The notes under the pieces are model-generated. The model ran no database searches, was not told the origin of the DNA, and saw only the letters and a program-made list of their open reading frames with translations. 64,000 nucleotides of DNA, taken from contig NZ_JASZYT010000021.1 in the NCBI RefSeq assembly GCF_030316765.1, positions 1-64,000 of the forward strand. Reading direction: 5' to 3'. Source of the stretch: Variovorax saccharolyticus. GTDB lineage: Bacteria; Pseudomonadota; Gammaproteobacteria; Burkholderiales; Burkholderiaceae_C. Made by a program: the position numbers and the translations under genes. This document shows, piece by piece, positions 61,862 through 64,000 of this stretch (position 1 is its first letter; each line of letters opens with the position of its first letter).

Positions 61862-62170
61862 ATGAGGCACAGCGTCGTTCCATCCATCGTGGGCTTGCTG
61901 TTGGCGAGCGGTGCAGCGTTCGCCGACGATGAGATGTACAAGACCAAGAACTGTTTCGCCTGCCACAGGATCGACAAGAATTACCACGGCCCCTCGTTCC
62001 AGAGCGTGGCGGCCAGGTACGCCGGCGACAAGGGTTCCGACCTGAAGCTGGCACAGAAGATCCGCGAGGGAAGCGGCGGGGTCTGGGGTCAGACGCCGAT
62101 GCCGCCGCAGGCCCAGGTGACGGAAGCCGAGGCGCTGACGCTCGCGCGCTGGATTCTGGATCTCAAGTGA
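61862..62170 (+). CDS. Class I cytochrome c
   Basis: A 102-residue periplasmic cytochrome. Signal peptide MRHSVVPSIVGLLLASGAAF ends after AFA. The haem site is CFACH (31-35) and the axial ligand Met80 in QTPMPP. The build resembles c8/c551-type monohaem carriers. The frame opens 16 codons earlier, but the signal peptide sets the start. It directly follows the PQQ-type dehydrogenase and is its likely electron acceptor. Confidence 0.9.
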   Translation: MRHSVVPSIVGLLLASGAAFADDEMYKTKNCFACHRIDKNYHGPSFQSVAARYAGDKGSDLKLAQKIREGSGGVWGQTPMPPQAQVTEAEALTLARWILDLK

Positions 62171-62197
62171 TCCGGTCCTCGCAGCGACAATGCGCCC

Positions 62198-62455
62198 ATG
62201 ACTCAAGGCAAGCGCATTTCGGCAGACATCGGCGGCGACGCCTTGCATTCCATACGTGAACTGGGGGCAGCGGCAAGGCTGGCGCGGACGACGGCCGGGG
62301 AGGGCCAGGCCGCCGCGGCCGCGCGCCTGGGCGTGCATGTCCAGACCATCGGCCGCATCGAAGCGGGTGAGCCCGGCGTGGCCATCGGGCACGTGCTGGG
62401 CCTGCTCGCGCTCTACGGCATCGGCGTCGGGCTGCAGCAGCCCGAAGGCCGCTGA
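62198..62455 (+). CDS. Small Xre-family helix-turn-helix protein
   Basis: An 85-residue protein. A Cro/CI-type HTH lies at about 22-75, with the recognition segment QAAAAARLGVHVQTIGRIEA and the closing helix VLGLLALYGIGVGL. The pattern resembles HipB-like regulators, but no HipA follows. Its stop is three bases from the start of the M16 peptidase gene, a tight pairing that suggests joint expression. There is no clear ribosome site before ATG 62198. Confidence 0.8.
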   Translation: MTQGKRISADIGGDALHSIRELGAAARLARTTAGEGQAAAAARLGVHVQTIGRIEAGEPGVAIGHVLGLLALYGIGVGLQQPEGR

Positions 62456-62458
62456 GCC

Positions 62459-63784
62459 ATGGACCGGCTGCCGGCGAAGCCCGCCACCATTGCCCTTCAC
62501 ACCCTCGCGAACGGCGTGACGCTGCTCGCCATCCCGATGCCCCAGGTGCAGAGCGCCAGTGTGGGCGTGTTCCTGCGCGTCGGCTCCCGCGACGAAACGC
62601 CGGCCACGAACGGCATCGGCCATGTGCTGGAGCACATGGCGTTCAAGGGCACCACCACCCGCTCCGTGCAGGCCATCAACCTGGATGCCGAGCGGCTGGG
62701 CGCGGACGTCAACGCGTTCACCGGCAAGGACAGCACCGGCTACTTCATGACCGGCCTGGGCCGGCACGCGGAACAGCTGCTGCGCATGACGGCCGACATC
62801 GTCCTGAACAGCACATTTCCCGACACTGAACTGCAGCGCGAGCTGGAAGTGATTCGCCAGGAGGCCATCGAGTACGAGGAAGATCCGGAGGATGGCTCCA
62901 GCGAACTGCTCGACCGCGCCATCTGGGGCGACGACCCGATGGGCATGCCGGTGATCGGCACCGTCGGGAACATCGAGGGCTTCACCCGGCACGACCTGGT
63001 GCGCCACGTGCGCTCCCACTACGTCGCGCAAAAGACCGTCGTCGCTGCGGCCGGGAACTTCGACGTCGACGCCTGGATGGCGCTCGCCGGGGAACTCTTT
63101 GCAGCGATGCCCCGGTCGGCCGAGCCAGACTTGCCGCCCCCGCCGGCGCCCGCGAAGTACGTCGGTCAAGCCATGGCCCGCCGCTTCACGCAGGTGTCGC
63201 AGGTGTTCCTGAACATCGCCTACCCGCTGGCGCCCCCACGCCGGGAAGAGATGTCGCAGCAGCGCTGGCGCCTCGCGGCGACGCTGGCGGCCAACCTGTT
63301 CGGAGGCGGGATGTCGGCGCCCCTGGTCGACAGGGTCCGGGAGCAGCTCGGCCTGGCCTACACGGCCCATGCCACGATGGACAGCGGAGACCTCTGGGCC
63401 AACTTCGTGGTGCATGCGGTCACGACCCCGGACCAGCTCGAGGCGCTGGTCACGGAGACGGGCGGCCTGCTGCGTGCGCAGGCCACGGCCATCGATCCGG
63501 TGCACCTGGAGCGGGCCAAGAACCAGCTGACCGTGTCGCGCGTGCGCGCCGGAGAGCGGACCTACGCCACCATGGAGCAAGCCGTCGAAGAGCTCTTCGC
63601 CAGCGCAACCGTGACGCCGATGGCTGAAGCGATGGCCATGATCGACGACATCCGCGCCGAAGAAGTGAGGGTGGTCTTCGAACGGATGCTGGCCAATCCC
63701 CCGGCGCTGGCGATCACCGGCAAGGGGGCCAGCGCGCGAAGCGCGCGGCAGTTGGCGGATCGCCTGGTTGCCGGCGTCCGCTAG
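62459..63784 (+). CDS. M16-family zinc metallopeptidase
   Basis: A 441-residue pitrilysin/processing-peptidase-like protein. The inverted zinc motif HVLEH (His55, Glu58, His59) and the third ligand Glu135 in VIRQEA fit HXXEH-X75-E. The C-terminal M16 domain contains the Arg/Tyr region REQLGLAYTAHA. Its length matches bacterial single-chain mitochondrial-processing-peptidase homologues. No signal peptide is present, so it is cytosolic. It is coupled with the upstream Xre gene by a three-base gap. Confidence 0.9.
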   Translation: MDRLPAKPATIALHTLANGVTLLAIPMPQVQSASVGVFLRVGSRDETPATNGIGHVLEHMAFKGTTTRSVQAINLDAERLGADVNAFTGKDSTGYFMTGLGRHAEQLLRMTADIVLNSTFPDTELQRELEVIRQEAIEYEEDPEDGSSELLDRAIWGDDPMGMPVIGTVGNIEGFTRHDLVRHVRSHYVAQKTVVAAAGNFDVDAWMALAGELFAAMPRSAEPDLPPPPAPAKYVGQAMARRFTQVSQVFLNIAYPLAPPRREEMSQQRWRLAATLAANLFGGGMSAPLVDRVREQLGLAYTAHATMDSGDLWANFVVHAVTTPDQLEALVTETGGLLRAQATAIDPVHLERAKNQLTVSRVRAGERTYATMEQAVEELFASATVTPMAEAMAMIDDIRAEEVRVVFERMLANPPALAITGKGASARSARQLADRLVAGVR

Positions 63785-63792
63785 CGGATGCG

Positions 63793-64000
63793 TCAGGACG
63801 CGTGCGCGCTCAGGAAGCTGATGACCTGCTGCTGGGCAGCATCGCAGTCGGCGTGGGTATAGAGCGCCAGGTGGGTGCCTTCTTCGAGCTTGAGCAAGCT
63901 GGCCCCCGGGATCGTCTCGGCCGCGAAGTAGCTCTGCTCGGGCGGCAGGTCCGAATCGACGGTGCCCTGGACGATCAGGGTGGGCGCCGTGATCCGCTCG
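63793..64000 (-). CDS. Alpha/beta hydrolase, C-terminal part (cut by window end)
   Basis: The last 68 residues or so of a minus-strand gene whose start lies beyond the window. APTLIVQGTVDSDLPPEQ holds the acid residue loop and EEGTHLALYTH the catalytic His of an alpha/beta hydrolase. It is convergent with the M16 peptidase gene. Confidence 0.7.
   Translation of the reverse strand, partial: ERITAPTLIVQGTVDSDLPPEQSYFAAETIPGASLLKLEEGTHLALYTHADCDAAQQQVISFLSAHAS

Noticed and set aside
60474..62054. 526-codon minus-strand frame across the PQQ-type dehydrogenase and cytochrome
   Set aside because: Antisense to a gene with signal peptide and PQQ motifs; composition is shadow-like.

Overview
The window looks like chromosomal DNA of a high-GC betaproteobacterium of the order Burkholderiales, most likely Comamonadaceae (Variovorax-like). 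The reasons are the DUF4148-type secreted protein, NodT-type efflux lipoproteins, a YdeP/FdhD pair, BMP-type nucleoside uptake next to xanthine dehydrogenase, and strongly GC-ending codons at both ends. The genus is inferred from gene content only. I see no rRNA, tRNA, CRISPR array, transposase or integrase.

Layout. 1-6.9 kb: end of a di-haem thiol oxidoreductase-type gene, a GH128-like lipoprotein glycosidase, a hybrid sensor kinase plus stand-alone receiver divergent from an OmpR-type regulator, an exported alpha/beta hydrolase and a Dps. 7.0-7.8 kb: long gene-poor, lower-GC stretch. 7.8-11.6 kb: an unknown gene, a YdeP-type molybdopterin oxidoreductase and FdhD, whose tail runs abnormally into the next, opposing operon. 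11.6-19.3 kb: an operon of acetoacetate-decarboxylase-family protein, pyruvate oxidase (PoxB) and a cis-CaaD/Cg10062-like tautomerase; a PLD-like protein; a small secreted protein; and a cyanide-insensitive bd oxidase (CioAB). 19.9-27.8 kb: an exported alpha/beta hydrolase and a complete biotin-independent malonate decarboxylase operon (mdcACDEGBFH). 27.9-40.8 kb: a SnoaL-like protein, an AaeB/AaeX/AaeA-type aromatic-acid efflux operon with its own outer-membrane factor, an orphan response regulator and an RND tripartite pump. 41-47.4 kb: small secreted or repeat proteins, an LRAT-like NlpC/P60 protein, and a fused FAD/Fe-S 2-hydroxyacid-dehydrogenase-type enzyme. 47.8-59 kb: two glutathione transferases, a GntR regulator, XdhAB and a complete BMP/ABC importer (purine uptake and oxidation). 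59-64 kb: ClC transporter, PQQ-type sugar dehydrogenase, cytochrome c, an Xre-M16 peptidase pair and the end of another alpha/beta hydrolase.

How parts fit. The middle block (about 11.6-47.4 kb) has lower GC than its flanks in hand-counted samples and is rich in small-acid metabolism (pyruvate, malonate, beta-keto or C3 acids), quinol oxidation and efflux of aromatic acids. It may be an acquired or mosaic accessory segment. PoxB would feed ubiquinol and CioAB would oxidise it. A near-palindrome GTTRCA-N2-TGYAAC occurs upstream of several accessory units (7729, 19468, 41885, 42831, with a degenerate copy at 14671) and may be a shared operator. This site, together with the tautomerase/PoxB/ADC operon, is the best candidate for undescribed biology here.
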